A DNA stretch of 48,661 nucleotides from assembly GCA_902611135.1 (NCBI GenBank), contig CACLYL010000005.1, forward strand, positions 1 through 48,661, in the 5' to 3' direction. Each line of letters starts with the position of its first letter. Positions within the stretch are counted from its first letter, which is position 1. The notes under the pieces were generated by a model. It was not told where the DNA came from, ran no database searches, and saw nothing but the letters and a program-made list of their open reading frames with translations. The stretch comes from an uncultured Fidelibacterota bacterium. GTDB taxonomy: Bacteria; Fidelibacterota; Marinisomatia; Marinisomatales; UBA1611. Made by a program: the position numbers and the translations under genes. Shown in pieces: positions 32,386-40,775 of this stretch.

Positions 32386-34038
32386 CTAATTTTTATCGGT
32401 AATAAACTTTTGTTGAAGAATTGTTAGTATATTGAAAAGGGTATAATACAAGTTTAAACCTGAGGGAAAACCGTTAAAAATTAGAAAAAAAACAGGTATC
32501 ATTATGTATTGCATGGTTTTTTGTTGTGGTTGTTGTACAGTCCCTCCTGTCATCATCTTTTGTTGTAGGAACATTGAAACAACCATGAAAATTGGTAAAA
32601 CTGCAACCTGGGATCCATAGATTGGTATATGAAATGGAAGTTCAAAAACATAATCCGGAACAGATAAATCTTGTATCCAAAAAACAAAAGGCTCTGAACG
32701 CAGTTCAATTGTTGTTCGAAAAACAACAAAAAGAGAGTAAAGAAGGGGCATTTGTATTAACATTGGTAAGCAACCACCAAGCGGGTTTACACCTCTTTTT
32801 TTGTATATCTTCATTTGGGCCTGGTTTAATTTTTGTGGATTGTTTTTATATTTTTCTCTTATCGCTAATAGTTCTGGTTGTATCTTTTGCATAGCTGTAG
32901 TTGACTGGTAGGCTTTCCTTGTTAGGGGGTATACCACTATTTTGACCAGAAGAGAAAAAAGAACTAATATATAACCGTAGTTTGGTATGTATTCGTGCAT
33001 CTTGGTTAGAGTTAATAAAACAGCCTTCGAGATGGGCCTAACCGGAGACCAGCCAAAATCCATTATTCCTTCAAGGCCTTGACCAACCTCTTTTATTCTA
33101 TCGTACTCCAAAGGCCCTAAATACATATGAAAGACAGCCTTTTCAGACGCTCTTGAAACCATTGAAAGGTTATATACTTCACTACTGTCTTGTTTCAGTC
33201 CAGAAACTATAGTCTTTCTAATAGAGCTGGGATCTTTGGGTAAAAAAGCCAGAGTGAAATATTTTGTTCTTATTGCACTCCACTCTAAAGCACCATTGTA
33301 TGTAAAAGACTCTGGCTTGTTTTCTTTTACTTTAAAGGTTTCTTTTTCTCCTCCAAGAAGAGAATAAATCTGAAAATATAGTTGATCATCGTCAATGTTT
33401 TGTTCTGTTGGTTTAAGGCCGCCGAACCAACTAACTGTAAGGTTGTTTTCTATTAAATCCTTTGGAACCATTCTTAAATCCAGTTCACAAAGAATTTCAT
33501 ATGAGTCTGAATAGAAGGTTAGCGATTTTGAAATAGGGTAGCGGTTTAATATTTTTTTTGTATAAATGAGTTTTAAGGAATCTTCAATGATTTCTGGTAT
33601 TAAACTGTTTTGAAGGTTCCAAGAAGAGGATAGGTCCAAGACGTCTCCATCAAATGTCTTTAAATCGCTCATAAGTGTTTGTGTTTTATTGTTTATCAAA
33701 TTCACTTGCTGGCTGTCTTTATCAAAGTAATCCTTTAGATAAAAAGACTCAAAGGAACCTCCGTTTTTTGATGTTAGCTCAGTTTTAAAAAGATTGTTTT
33801 CAATAACGGTTATGAATTCTACTTCTGAGTTTTCATTTTTAACGACAGATTCATCTGGTGGAAAAAAATCAAGATCTTCCAATTGGGAGCTGTTAATTGT
33901 TTTTAAAGAGTCGGCTTCACTGTTTAGGAAACCCCCTTCTTCAGTTTCGTTCTTTCCGGATATTAACTCTATGTATTTCGGAGTAAATATCAAAACTAAA
34001 GATATCAAAAAAAAAGCTAGAAGTGTATTTCTGTCCAT
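32386..34038 (-). CDS. yidC: Membrane protein insertase YidC
   Basis: A 550-residue inner-membrane insertase of the Gram-negative type: a first membrane helix (LLAFFLISLVLIFTPKYI), a large periplasmic beta-rich domain (about 60-340), then the conserved five-helix core with YGYILVLFSLLVKIVVYPLTRKAY, the coiled cytoplasmic MQKIQPELLAIREKYKNNPQKLNQ and PLGGCLPMLIQMPLLYSLF. It inserts and folds membrane proteins with or without Sec. It lies two bases after the yidD stop. Confidence 0.97.
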   Translation of the reverse strand: MDRNTLLAFFLISLVLIFTPKYIELISGKNETEEGGFLNSEADSLKTINSSQLEDLDFFPPDESVVKNENSEVEFITVIENNLFKTELTSKNGGSFESFYLKDYFDKDSQQVNLINNKTQTLMSDLKTFDGDVLDLSSSWNLQNSLIPEIIEDSLKLIYTKKILNRYPISKSLTFYSDSYEILCELDLRMVPKDLIENNLTVSWFGGLKPTEQNIDDDQLYFQIYSLLGGEKETFKVKENKPESFTYNGALEWSAIRTKYFTLAFLPKDPSSIRKTIVSGLKQDSSEVYNLSMVSRASEKAVFHMYLGPLEYDRIKEVGQGLEGIMDFGWSPVRPISKAVLLTLTKMHEYIPNYGYILVLFSLLVKIVVYPLTRKAYQSTTAMQKIQPELLAIREKYKNNPQKLNQAQMKIYKKRGVNPLGGCLPMLIQMPLLYSLFVVFRTTIELRSEPFVFWIQDLSVPDYVFELPFHIPIYGSQVAVLPIFMVVSMFLQQKMMTGGTVQQPQQKTMQYIMIPVFFLIFNGFPSGLNLYYTLFNILTILQQKFITDKN

Positions 34039-34040
34039 TT

Positions 34041-34279
34041 TTATTTAACGGGGTCTTTCCCACCAACAGAGTAGGGATGACATTTTAAAATTCTAATTAT
34101 GATTAAACCTATTGCAAAAAAAATTGTTTTTTTTTTAAAGCTGTTATTGCATATTGAGAGCAAGTTGGGTTGAACCGACAATTGTTTCCTAAGCATGGCG
34201 AAATCAAGAGGGAATAAGCTTGCACCAACAACTTCAAACTGTGTCTTAAAAGTAAATCTAGAAAACGAAAAAGGGACAT
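34041..34279 (-). pseudogene. yidD: YidD (membrane protein insertion efficiency factor), frame broken at an A10 run
   Basis: Translation from ATG 34279 gives a recognisable Yid[32 protein letters not shown]. At a run of ten A on the coding strand (T10 at 34127-34136) the frame is lost and a TAG follows at 34109-34111, leaving 56 residues. In the next frame the conserved second half continues ([27 protein letters not shown]) to TAA at 34041. One extra A would join both halves into a 79-residue protein with normal family spacing. The gene may be a true mutant, may be expressed by slippage on the homopolymer, or may reflect a base-count error. It lies five bases after rpmH and two before yidC. 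Confidence 0.88.
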
Positions 34280-34284
34280 TTTTA

Positions 34285-34419
34285 TTAAGCTGTTATCTTT
34301 TTTCTTCCTTTTTTCCTTCTGCGCCTTATAACAGAGCGACCCCCAATTGAAGTCATTCTCGACCTAAAGCCATGCTTGTTTTTTCTTTTTCTTTTGCTTG
34401 GTTGATAAGTTCTTTTCAT
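34285..34419 (-). CDS. rpmH: 50S ribosomal protein L34
   Basis: A 44-residue, highly basic ribosomal protein starting [20 protein letters not shown], followed by [21 protein letters not shown]. This is the full L34 signature and length. It sits next to oriC and reads away from it, as in most bacteria. The next gene is yidD after five bases; the usual rnpA gene between them is not there. Confidence 0.97.
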   Translation of the reverse strand: MKRTYQPSKRKRKNKHGFRSRMTSIGGRSVIRRRRKKGRKKITA

Positions 34420-34575
34420 TTTTAGTATTATTTAATTACCTAAAATTAATAAAACAGCAACTACATACCCAAAGCATTATTTTGTTATAACACCAACTGT
34501 TTTTTTAAACAATAAAGCTAGTGTAATTAAACAAAAAAGTAGTAATTTTTATAATATAGTGTATGTTGATAACTT
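34420..34575. other. Predicted replication origin region (oriC) between rpmH and dnaA
   Basis: About 155 AT-rich bases with no ORF, placed exactly where gene direction switches from minus to plus. Two DnaA-box sequences lie at its right end, in the same orientation: TGTTGATAA (34564-34572, one mismatch) and TGTGGATAA (34575-34583, perfect). The region must also hold divergent promoters for rpmH and dnaA. The origin role is inferred from gene order, strand switch and boxes. Confidence 0.78.
34564..34572 (-). promoter_or_regulatory. DnaA box, one mismatch
   Basis: TGTTGATAA on the plus strand, read as TTATCAACA on the minus strand; the consensus is TTATCCACA. It is three bases from the perfect box. 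Confidence 0.65.
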
Positions 34576-34583
34576 GTGGATAA
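34575..34583 (-). promoter_or_regulatory. Perfect DnaA box overlapping the dnaA start codon
   Basis: TGTGGATAA is the exact complement of the consensus TTATCCACA. The GTG start of dnaA lies inside it, so DnaA bound here could block its own translation start region or transcription, which would be direct autoregulation. Confidence 0.8.
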
Positions 34584-35928
34584 TGTTATAAAAAATCATG
34601 TTCTTGTTTGGGGAGCTGTCTTTGACTATTTGTCAAAGGCTTTACCTTCTCACGCTATAAAAACATGGTTTGTGCCAATTGCTCCTCTTTCCTATGAGGG
34701 AGGGGTTCTATCTCTTCTAGTTCCAAGTCAATTCTTTCTTGAATGGATTCAGTCACACTATAAAAAGAACCTTATTAATTCATTGCAAAAGGTTGTAAAA
34801 GACGAGAGAGCGACATATAACCTTGTTGTTGAAAAAAAACCACAGACAATAGAATTTGAACATATTCAGAAGACGCATAAAAAAGAAAGGCGTTTTAGCC
34901 CAAATATTAACAAGAACTACTGTTTCAAAAATTTCATCGAAGGCTCAAACAATGAATTTGCTAAAAATGCATCTCTTTCTGTTTCAAGCAAACCAGGAAA
35001 ATCCAATTTTAATCCATTGATTATTTATGGGGGTGTCGGATTAGGTAAAACCCATCTTCTTCATTCAATAGGAAATTACGTCTTTGAAACCGACCCATTA
35101 AAAAATGTTATACTGGTTACCAGTGAAAAATTCACATTAGATTTTGTTAATAGCTTAAGAAAAAATAATACAGACGAGTTTACTCGACTTTATAGATCTG
35201 CTGACATCTTACTAATAGATGATGTTCAGTTTTTTAGGGGTAAAGAACAAACTCAAGAACAGTTTTTTCATACATTCAACGAACTTTATCAGTCCGGTAG
35301 ACAAATTGTGATGACTTCAGATGTACTACCCTCTGAAATGAAAGGCCTTCAAGACAGACTTGTTTCTCGATTTCAATCCGGATTGTCTGTGGATATTCAA
35401 CCTCCAAATTATGAGATTAGAATTGCAATTCTTTTAGAAAAATCTGAACAAAACGGTATTAATCTTGAATATGGATATCTTGAGTTTATAGCAAGGCACA
35501 TAAAAAGTAATATTAGAGATTTGGAAGGTACAATTATTAGAATTTTGGCAAAGTCCTCACTTATGAATAAAGAAATAGACTTTGACTTAATAAAAGAGGT
35601 CGTAAAAGAAAGAGTTGGATCTTCTTTTCTATCTGAACTCTCTATTGAGTCTGTTGTTAAAAAAGCTTCAGAGTTAACAAGGGTGAAAGAAAAAGACCTT
35701 GTTGGAAAAAGCAGAAAGGCAGAAATAGCTTTAGCAAGACAGTTGTCAATGTACCTTTGTAGGGATGTATTAGGAGCATCGCTTAATAAAATAGGTTTGT
35801 TTTTTGGTGGAAGAGACCACAGCACTGTGATTCACGCTCTAAAGGTGGTTGAAGATAAGAAACAAAAAGATGATAACTTTTGTAAAAAAGTTGAATTCAT
35901 TAAAAGAAGTTTTGAAACACTAGTTTGA
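34576..35928 (+). CDS. dnaA: Chromosomal replication initiator DnaA
   Basis: A 450-residue AAA+ initiator that binds DnaA boxes and melts the origin. Domain I is at the N-terminus (WGAVFDYLSKALPSHAIKTWFVPI). A short linker leads to domain III with Walker A GGVGLGKTHLLHSIG and Walker B ILLIDDVQFFRGKEQTQEQFF. Domain IV has the signature GLFFGGRDHSTVIHALK. The GTG at 34576 is the first usable start after an in-frame TAA at 34570, and the protein then has the normal length before the first conserved Trp. It ends in TGA. Confidence 0.97.
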   Translation: MDNVIKNHVLVWGAVFDYLSKALPSHAIKTWFVPIAPLSYEGGVLSLLVPSQFFLEWIQSHYKKNLINSLQKVVKDERATYNLVVEKKPQTIEFEHIQKTHKKERRFSPNINKNYCFKNFIEGSNNEFAKNASLSVSSKPGKSNFNPLIIYGGVGLGKTHLLHSIGNYVFETDPLKNVILVTSEKFTLDFVNSLRKNNTDEFTRLYRSADILLIDDVQFFRGKEQTQEQFFHTFNELYQSGRQIVMTSDVLPSEMKGLQDRLVSRFQSGLSVDIQPPNYEIRIAILLEKSEQNGINLEYGYLEFIARHIKSNIRDLEGTIIRILAKSSLMNKEIDFDLIKEVVKERVGSSFLSELSIESVVKKASELTRVKEKDLVGKSRKAEIALARQLSMYLCRDVLGASLNKIGLFFGGRDHSTVIHALKVVEDKKQKDDNFCKKVEFIKRSFETLV

Positions 35929-35934
35929 TTCTAC

Positions 35935-38148
35935 TTGATTTTACTTGATTTTAGATCTTTTAGAACTTTAATTGTGTCAAAAATTCTACCGTTCTTGGCT
36001 TTTGGAATCTTGTTTTCACAAGTAGAAGAAATAGGTGACAGTTCTTTTACGATAAACCAAAACTCAGTGCTTATTTCAATACCTTATTATAGCAATGAAC
36101 ATCAAATAAGTTATAACGAACAGGTTAGCAGAATAGTTCTTATCGTTCATGGACAAAACAGGAATGCAAATGATTATTATTCGTATCTTTTCAATATATC
36201 AACTAATTTAAACCTTGATGAAAACACATTAGTTTTAGCTCCACAATTTCTTCTGAGCCAAGACATATCGTCTTTAAACTTAGGTAGTGAATATGCTTAT
36301 TGGTCTGGAACTTCTCAATGGACGGGTGGGTATTTATCATCTTCAACAGAACAAAACCCTAGACCAGAGGTTGTTAGTTCTTTCGAGATTATGGACTCTT
36401 TAATCCAGCTTTTAGATTACTCATATACTAGTGTGAATGAAATTGTTCTGGCTGGTTATTCTGCGGGGGGTCAATTTGTCAACCGTTATGCATCAGGCTC
36501 GTCAATTACAGCAGGTGGTAAAGTGAAATATGTAGTAGCAGCCCCATCGCACTATTTATATTTTAATGATGAAAGGTCTCAAAACAACTTTGAAATACCC
36601 ATTACATGGGATCAAGAAACGGAATGTGTAGGTTATAATCACTATAGATATGGTCTTGAAAATTTAAATAATTACATGGGTCAGATCAACATTGATACCA
36701 TTCGCTATCGATATAGTTCTAAAAGCATTAATTATCTAATTGGGAATGAAGATAATGGAGGAACATCATATTGTGAATCAACTGTGCAAGGAGAAGGGCG
36801 CTACCAAAGAGCTCTAGTGTACTATAATCACCTTATTTCTCAATTCGGCGAAAATGTTATTGAAAATCACAAAATAGCAATTATCGATAATGTATCGCAT
36901 GATGCTGCACAAGCTTTTGGCTCAGAGTGCGGCGTGTTTTCTGTTTTTGGATTAGCCAGTTGTGAGCAAATGTCAAACTTAACATTCCCAGTTACCAACT
37001 TTACATTATATAATAATGAAGGAGGTTACCCCCTTGAAGTTAGCTTTGTAAACGGGTCTGTACAGGGAACACATGAAATTACCCAAAACCAATGGAATTT
37101 TGGTGACGGGACGCTAATTAACAGTAATAATATAATTGAGAGTTATATCTATTCACGCCCTGGGGAATTTGATGTTTCTCTTGTCTCTTACGATATATTG
37201 GGTTTAAGTGACTCCTTAAGACAACAAAATATAATAAAAGTAGACACTCTTTTTGGAGACTTTGATTTTAATGCAAACATAAATCAAAATGATGCCAATC
37301 TAATACTAGAAAGCATCGTTAATTTAAGCTTTGCGGATCCGCTTCAATTAAAAGTTGGCGATGTGAACAAAAATGAAGTGCTTTCTACTTATGATGCTTC
37401 ACTAATATTACAATACCATCAAGATGTAATTGATACTTTGCCCTACACCCTAGAGCCACTTCTTGGAGAAGGACAAATCTTTTCAGAGTCGCAAGTTGTT
37501 AATCAAAACGACATTATTACTCTGCCTATTGTATTTGATAATATGGAAAACATTAAATCTTTTTCTTTTCGAGTTCAATATAACGAAGTGTTTTTAGATT
37601 ATGGCTCTTTTTACGCACCAGGTCTAAATGACTTAGGGTTTTTAATTAAAACCAATAATCAAGGATCGACAATTTTAATAGCTGCTGCCAGCGCACATGA
37701 CATTCCTCATTCGGATGAAAGTATAAATCTGTATTTTACTCGAACAGACAGTGCTTTTCTTGAAACAAATATTCTAATAGACAATATTATCTTAAACGAT
37801 GAAATAACATCGCATGTTCTTAACGTATTTTTATATGATGGGCTATCAAACACTACCGTAATACAACCAAAAAATGTTTCAATTTCACAAAACTATCCAA
37901 ACCCTTTTAATCCAAGAACAAGCATAGATTATCACACAAAAAAAGGCTGTTTGGTTTCAGCTGACATATATGATGTTAAAGGTGCCCTGGTGAGGATGCT
38001 TTTTTCAGAATTCAAAGTTAAAGGAAGCCACACGGTTTCTTGGGATGGAAAGAATTATAAAGGAAACAACGCCTCAAGTGGTATTTATTATTTCAGGGTT
38101 AAAGTAGACAACTATGTGGAATCGAAAAAGATGCTTTTAATTAGATAA
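35935..38148 (+). CDS. Secreted multidomain alpha/beta hydrolase with PKD, dockerin-like and Por-type sorting domains
   Basis: A 737-residue exported protein. The catalytic part (about 20-340) is an alpha/beta hydrolase like PHB depolymerases and esterases: IVLIVHGQNRNANDYY, nucleophile Ser176 in GYSAGGQ, and a likely catalytic His in IDNVSHDAA. A PKD domain follows (about 351-436, WNFGDGT). Then comes a dockerin-type pair of calcium loops (GDFDFNANINQNDANL and GDVNKNEVLSTYDASL, about 440-500). A cohesin-like strand region is next (about 510-640). The end is a sorting domain with QNYPNPFNPRTS and SSGIYYFRV. Start TTG 35935 gives a long signal peptide; GTG 35974 (MSKILPFLAFGILFSQ) is an equally good choice. 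The substrate is not evident; an ester bond is likely. Confidence 0.85.
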   Translation: MILLDFRSFRTLIVSKILPFLAFGILFSQVEEIGDSSFTINQNSVLISIPYYSNEHQISYNEQVSRIVLIVHGQNRNANDYYSYLFNISTNLNLDENTLVLAPQFLLSQDISSLNLGSEYAYWSGTSQWTGGYLSSSTEQNPRPEVVSSFEIMDSLIQLLDYSYTSVNEIVLAGYSAGGQFVNRYASGSSITAGGKVKYVVAAPSHYLYFNDERSQNNFEIPITWDQETECVGYNHYRYGLENLNNYMGQINIDTIRYRYSSKSINYLIGNEDNGGTSYCESTVQGEGRYQRALVYYNHLISQFGENVIENHKIAIIDNVSHDAAQAFGSECGVFSVFGLASCEQMSNLTFPVTNFTLYNNEGGYPLEVSFVNGSVQGTHEITQNQWNFGDGTLINSNNIIESYIYSRPGEFDVSLVSYDILGLSDSLRQQNIIKVDTLFGDFDFNANINQNDANLILESIVNLSFADPLQLKVGDVNKNEVLSTYDASLILQYHQDVIDTLPYTLEPLLGEGQIFSESQVVNQNDIITLPIVFDNMENIKSFSFRVQYNEVFLDYGSFYAPGLNDLGFLIKTNNQGSTILIAAASAHDIPHSDESINLYFTRTDSAFLETNILIDNIILNDEITSHVLNVFLYDGLSNTTVIQPKNVSISQNYPNPFNPRTSIDYHTKKGCLVSADIYDVKGALVRMLFSEFKVKGSHTVSWDGKNYKGNNASSGIYYFRVKVDNYVESKKMLLIR

Positions 38149-38256
38149 ACAGAGCCATTTATTTGAAAAGGAGCTAAATAAAATCTAGTGTTTTTTGATT
38201 GCAAAACAAAAGTATTAATATATGGCACATAATTTCGACGTAATATGAGGTTTTTT

Positions 38257-40746
38257 ATGAAAAAGTTTTTTGTTTTTCTGTTTTGCTTTTCTAGCGTAAA
38301 GTCACAGGTTGTAGATCTTTTCATTAGTGATTGGTATATAGGCTGGAGAGGAGACGGTGTATATAATAACCTTGTTGAGCTGTATAACCCTAAAGAGGAC
38401 ACGATAAACCTTACTGATTATCTGTTTAGAAGAACTCAAAATGGATCTGACTGGCTTTCTTCAGACCCAGATCATATGATTAGAATGTCTGGAATTATTC
38501 CACCAGGAGGGACATTCGCTATTACACGCGCTGCCGCTAATGAAGCGCTTGTTAATTGTGCCAATCAAACAACGAGTGGCGGAGATGCTGCGGGATATGT
38601 AGACCCCGATGCATTTTTAAAACAGAACGGAAATGATGCGTTTGGTGTCTTTTATATAGGGGGACTAGGAGATGACACCACAGCATGGATAGAAAACGGA
38701 GTTTTGTTAGATGCTTTGGGAAACATTAACGATGACTCTTATTGGGACGTTTCAGGCACCTCTGAAGCAACAAGGTACCATATTCTTCAAAGAAAATTTA
38801 ATATATGTGGTGGAAACTCAGGAAACTGGGATGCTTCGAGAGGGTGTATAGATGATGATTGTACAGAAACGTCTTATTCTTTAAGTGAATGGGAGGTGAT
38901 TAATTGTGCGCTTGCTGACCCAAATGGTTCAAATTATCCGGAACCTGAATCTCAGGATGCAACACAAGATATGGAGGTTGTTTGTGGGGGCCACCAGTAT
39001 TTATGTTTGGATGCGCCAAACAGCCCACCTGGAGAATTTGCTTTAGAAAGTCCAGTTACAAATTCTAATCTCTTTATAGATGATACAAATCTTTCTGAAA
39101 TTCTTAATGTTTCATGGTTTGAATCTTATGATTCAGATGGGCATGATCTGATCTATACATTTGACTTATATAATTCTGCAGGAGATACTGTTTTCAGTAC
39201 GAGCGTTACAAATGATATAACCTTAGAAATTCCCTTTGAAGCTATATATAATTTGATAGGCGCTGATAATTCGCTACTCTGTTATTGGGATGTTTCAGTT
39301 ACTGATTTATATGATACAACAGCTTCCTCAAATGGTCCTTTGCTGTTACAAATTTCAACGCAACAAGGTGGAGGGCTTGACCAACCACCAACAGAATTTA
39401 ATCTGAATTATCCATCAGATTATACTTTGTTTTATTTAAATACAGACAATTCCAATGAGGACATTTTGATCAATTGGCAAGAATCTGTTGATCCAGATGG
39501 AAACGATATAAGTTATTATTATCAGGTTAGCGAATATCCTGATATGAGTGACCCCATTGGCGGTCTTTGGGAATCAGAGACAAACTCAATTTTAGCATCA
39601 CTTCAATCAACATATGATTACCTAATAAGTATTAACTTAAATGAATCCACTCTCTATTGGGATGTAGTAGCAAGCGATGGTGTTTTTGAACAAGTTTCAA
39701 GTAACGGACCCTTCATGTTTTATGCTTACATAGGGGAAAATCCTGTAAACAATGAAGATACCTATATAGACCTTTTTATTAGTGATTGGTATATTGGATA
39801 CAGGAGTAGCCCAACCTATAATGCCGCACTTGAGCTATATAACCCAAAAGATGAGCCTGTTGACTTATCTAATTACATTTTAAGAAGAACTCAAAATGGA
39901 AGTCATTGGATGGAAAGCAGTTGGATTAGATTAGACGGTGTATTGCCCCCGAATTCAACCTATGTTGTAACAAGGCAAGCATCAGATGAATCTATTCAAA
40001 ATTGTTCCGACTTTATTGAGCCTGATGAGTTTTTGAAACACAATGGCGATGATGGAATTAAAATTACACATATCGGCTATCTTCCGGATGTTTTTCAAAA
40101 CGATACGACTGCATGGATGAAAATGAGCATAACGCTCGATGCAATAGGTTATGCTGGCGAAGATCCCGGAAGTGCGTGGGATGTTAGTGGTGTTAATGAG
40201 GCAACACGCTATTATATGCTAACGAGAAAGATGGACGTTTGTGGTGGAAACGGTGGAGACTGGAATGATTCAAGGGGTTGTGTTAATGAAGCATGCGATT
40301 CTACAAATTTTGATCTTGGAGAGTGGACTCCAATCCAATGTGGTTTAAGCCCTTCCGCGGGTGATATGCCTGAGGGGGCAGATGCTTCTGCAGATGTAGC
40401 AATTTTTTGCGGAAATCATAATTACTTTTGTTCTTCAGCTGCTGTTTCTTCAGACGGTATAGTGCCAAGTAAAGTTGAGTTGTATCAAAACTTTCCAAAC
40501 CCATTTAACCCCTCTACAGAGATTATATATGACATATCTCAAAGTAACGAAATAGAACTTGTAATTTTTAATTTACTTGGAAAAGAAGTTAAGCAGTTAG
40601 TTAGTAAAAAGGTAGAGCCTGGTAAGTATAAAGTTGTTTGGAACGGGAAAGATAATTTAGGAAATGAAGTTTCATCCGGGGTTTATTTTTACAGGTTGAA
40701 GACTGAGCAGGTACTGAAACAAAAAAAGCTGATTCTACTAAGATAA
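38257..40746 (+). CDS. Secreted protein with two lamin-tail (LTD) domains and a Por-type sorting domain
   Basis: An 829-residue secreted protein built by internal duplication. Two lamin-tail-like domains (about 18-250 and 503-727) share LFISDWYIG, ELYNPK, RRTQNGS and a Cys-bearing CGGN.G.W..SRGC segment. Between them lie two Fn3/Ig-like domains (about 258-493, each with DSDGHDL or DPDGNDI turns). The C-terminus carries QNFPNPFNPSTE and SSGVYFYRL, a sorting domain for outer-membrane export. I chose ATG 38257, which has GAGG six bases upstream and gives the signal peptide MKKFFVFLFCFSSVKS; ATG 38245 is an in-frame alternative. No catalytic site is seen, so it may bind or scaffold substrate beside the hydrolases. 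Confidence 0.85.
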   Translation: MKKFFVFLFCFSSVKSQVVDLFISDWYIGWRGDGVYNNLVELYNPKEDTINLTDYLFRRTQNGSDWLSSDPDHMIRMSGIIPPGGTFAITRAAANEALVNCANQTTSGGDAAGYVDPDAFLKQNGNDAFGVFYIGGLGDDTTAWIENGVLLDALGNINDDSYWDVSGTSEATRYHILQRKFNICGGNSGNWDASRGCIDDDCTETSYSLSEWEVINCALADPNGSNYPEPESQDATQDMEVVCGGHQYLCLDAPNSPPGEFALESPVTNSNLFIDDTNLSEILNVSWFESYDSDGHDLIYTFDLYNSAGDTVFSTSVTNDITLEIPFEAIYNLIGADNSLLCYWDVSVTDLYDTTASSNGPLLLQISTQQGGGLDQPPTEFNLNYPSDYTLFYLNTDNSNEDILINWQESVDPDGNDISYYYQVSEYPDMSDPIGGLWESETNSILASLQSTYDYLISINLNESTLYWDVVASDGVFEQVSSNGPFMFYAYIGENPVNNEDTYIDLFISDWYIGYRSSPTYNAALELYNPKDEPVDLSNYILRRTQNGSHWMESSWIRLDGVLPPNSTYVVTRQASDESIQNCSDFIEPDEFLKHNGDDGIKITHIGYLPDVFQNDTTAWMKMSITLDAIGYAGEDPGSAWDVSGVNEATRYYMLTRKMDVCGGNGGDWNDSRGCVNEACDSTNFDLGEWTPIQCGLSPSAGDMPEGADASADVAIFCGNHNYFCSSAAVSSDGIVPSKVELYQNFPNPFNPSTEIIYDISQSNEIELVIFNLLGKEVKQLVSKKVEPGKYKVVWNGKDNLGNEVSSGVYFYRLKTEQVLKQKKLILLR

Positions 40747-40775
40747 ATTTCCCAAAGAAACATATAATAGCTTAG

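Noticed and set aside
35409-35825. 138-codon minus-strand open frame inside dnaA
   Set aside because: It lies opposite the conserved DnaA domains III and IV, and its product is a Ser/Leu-rich shadow.
38149-38256. Terminator or promoter in the gap between the two large secreted-protein genes
   Set aside because: There is a weak all-A/T inverted repeat and a short T run but no convincing hairpin or promoter boxes, so I could not support either.
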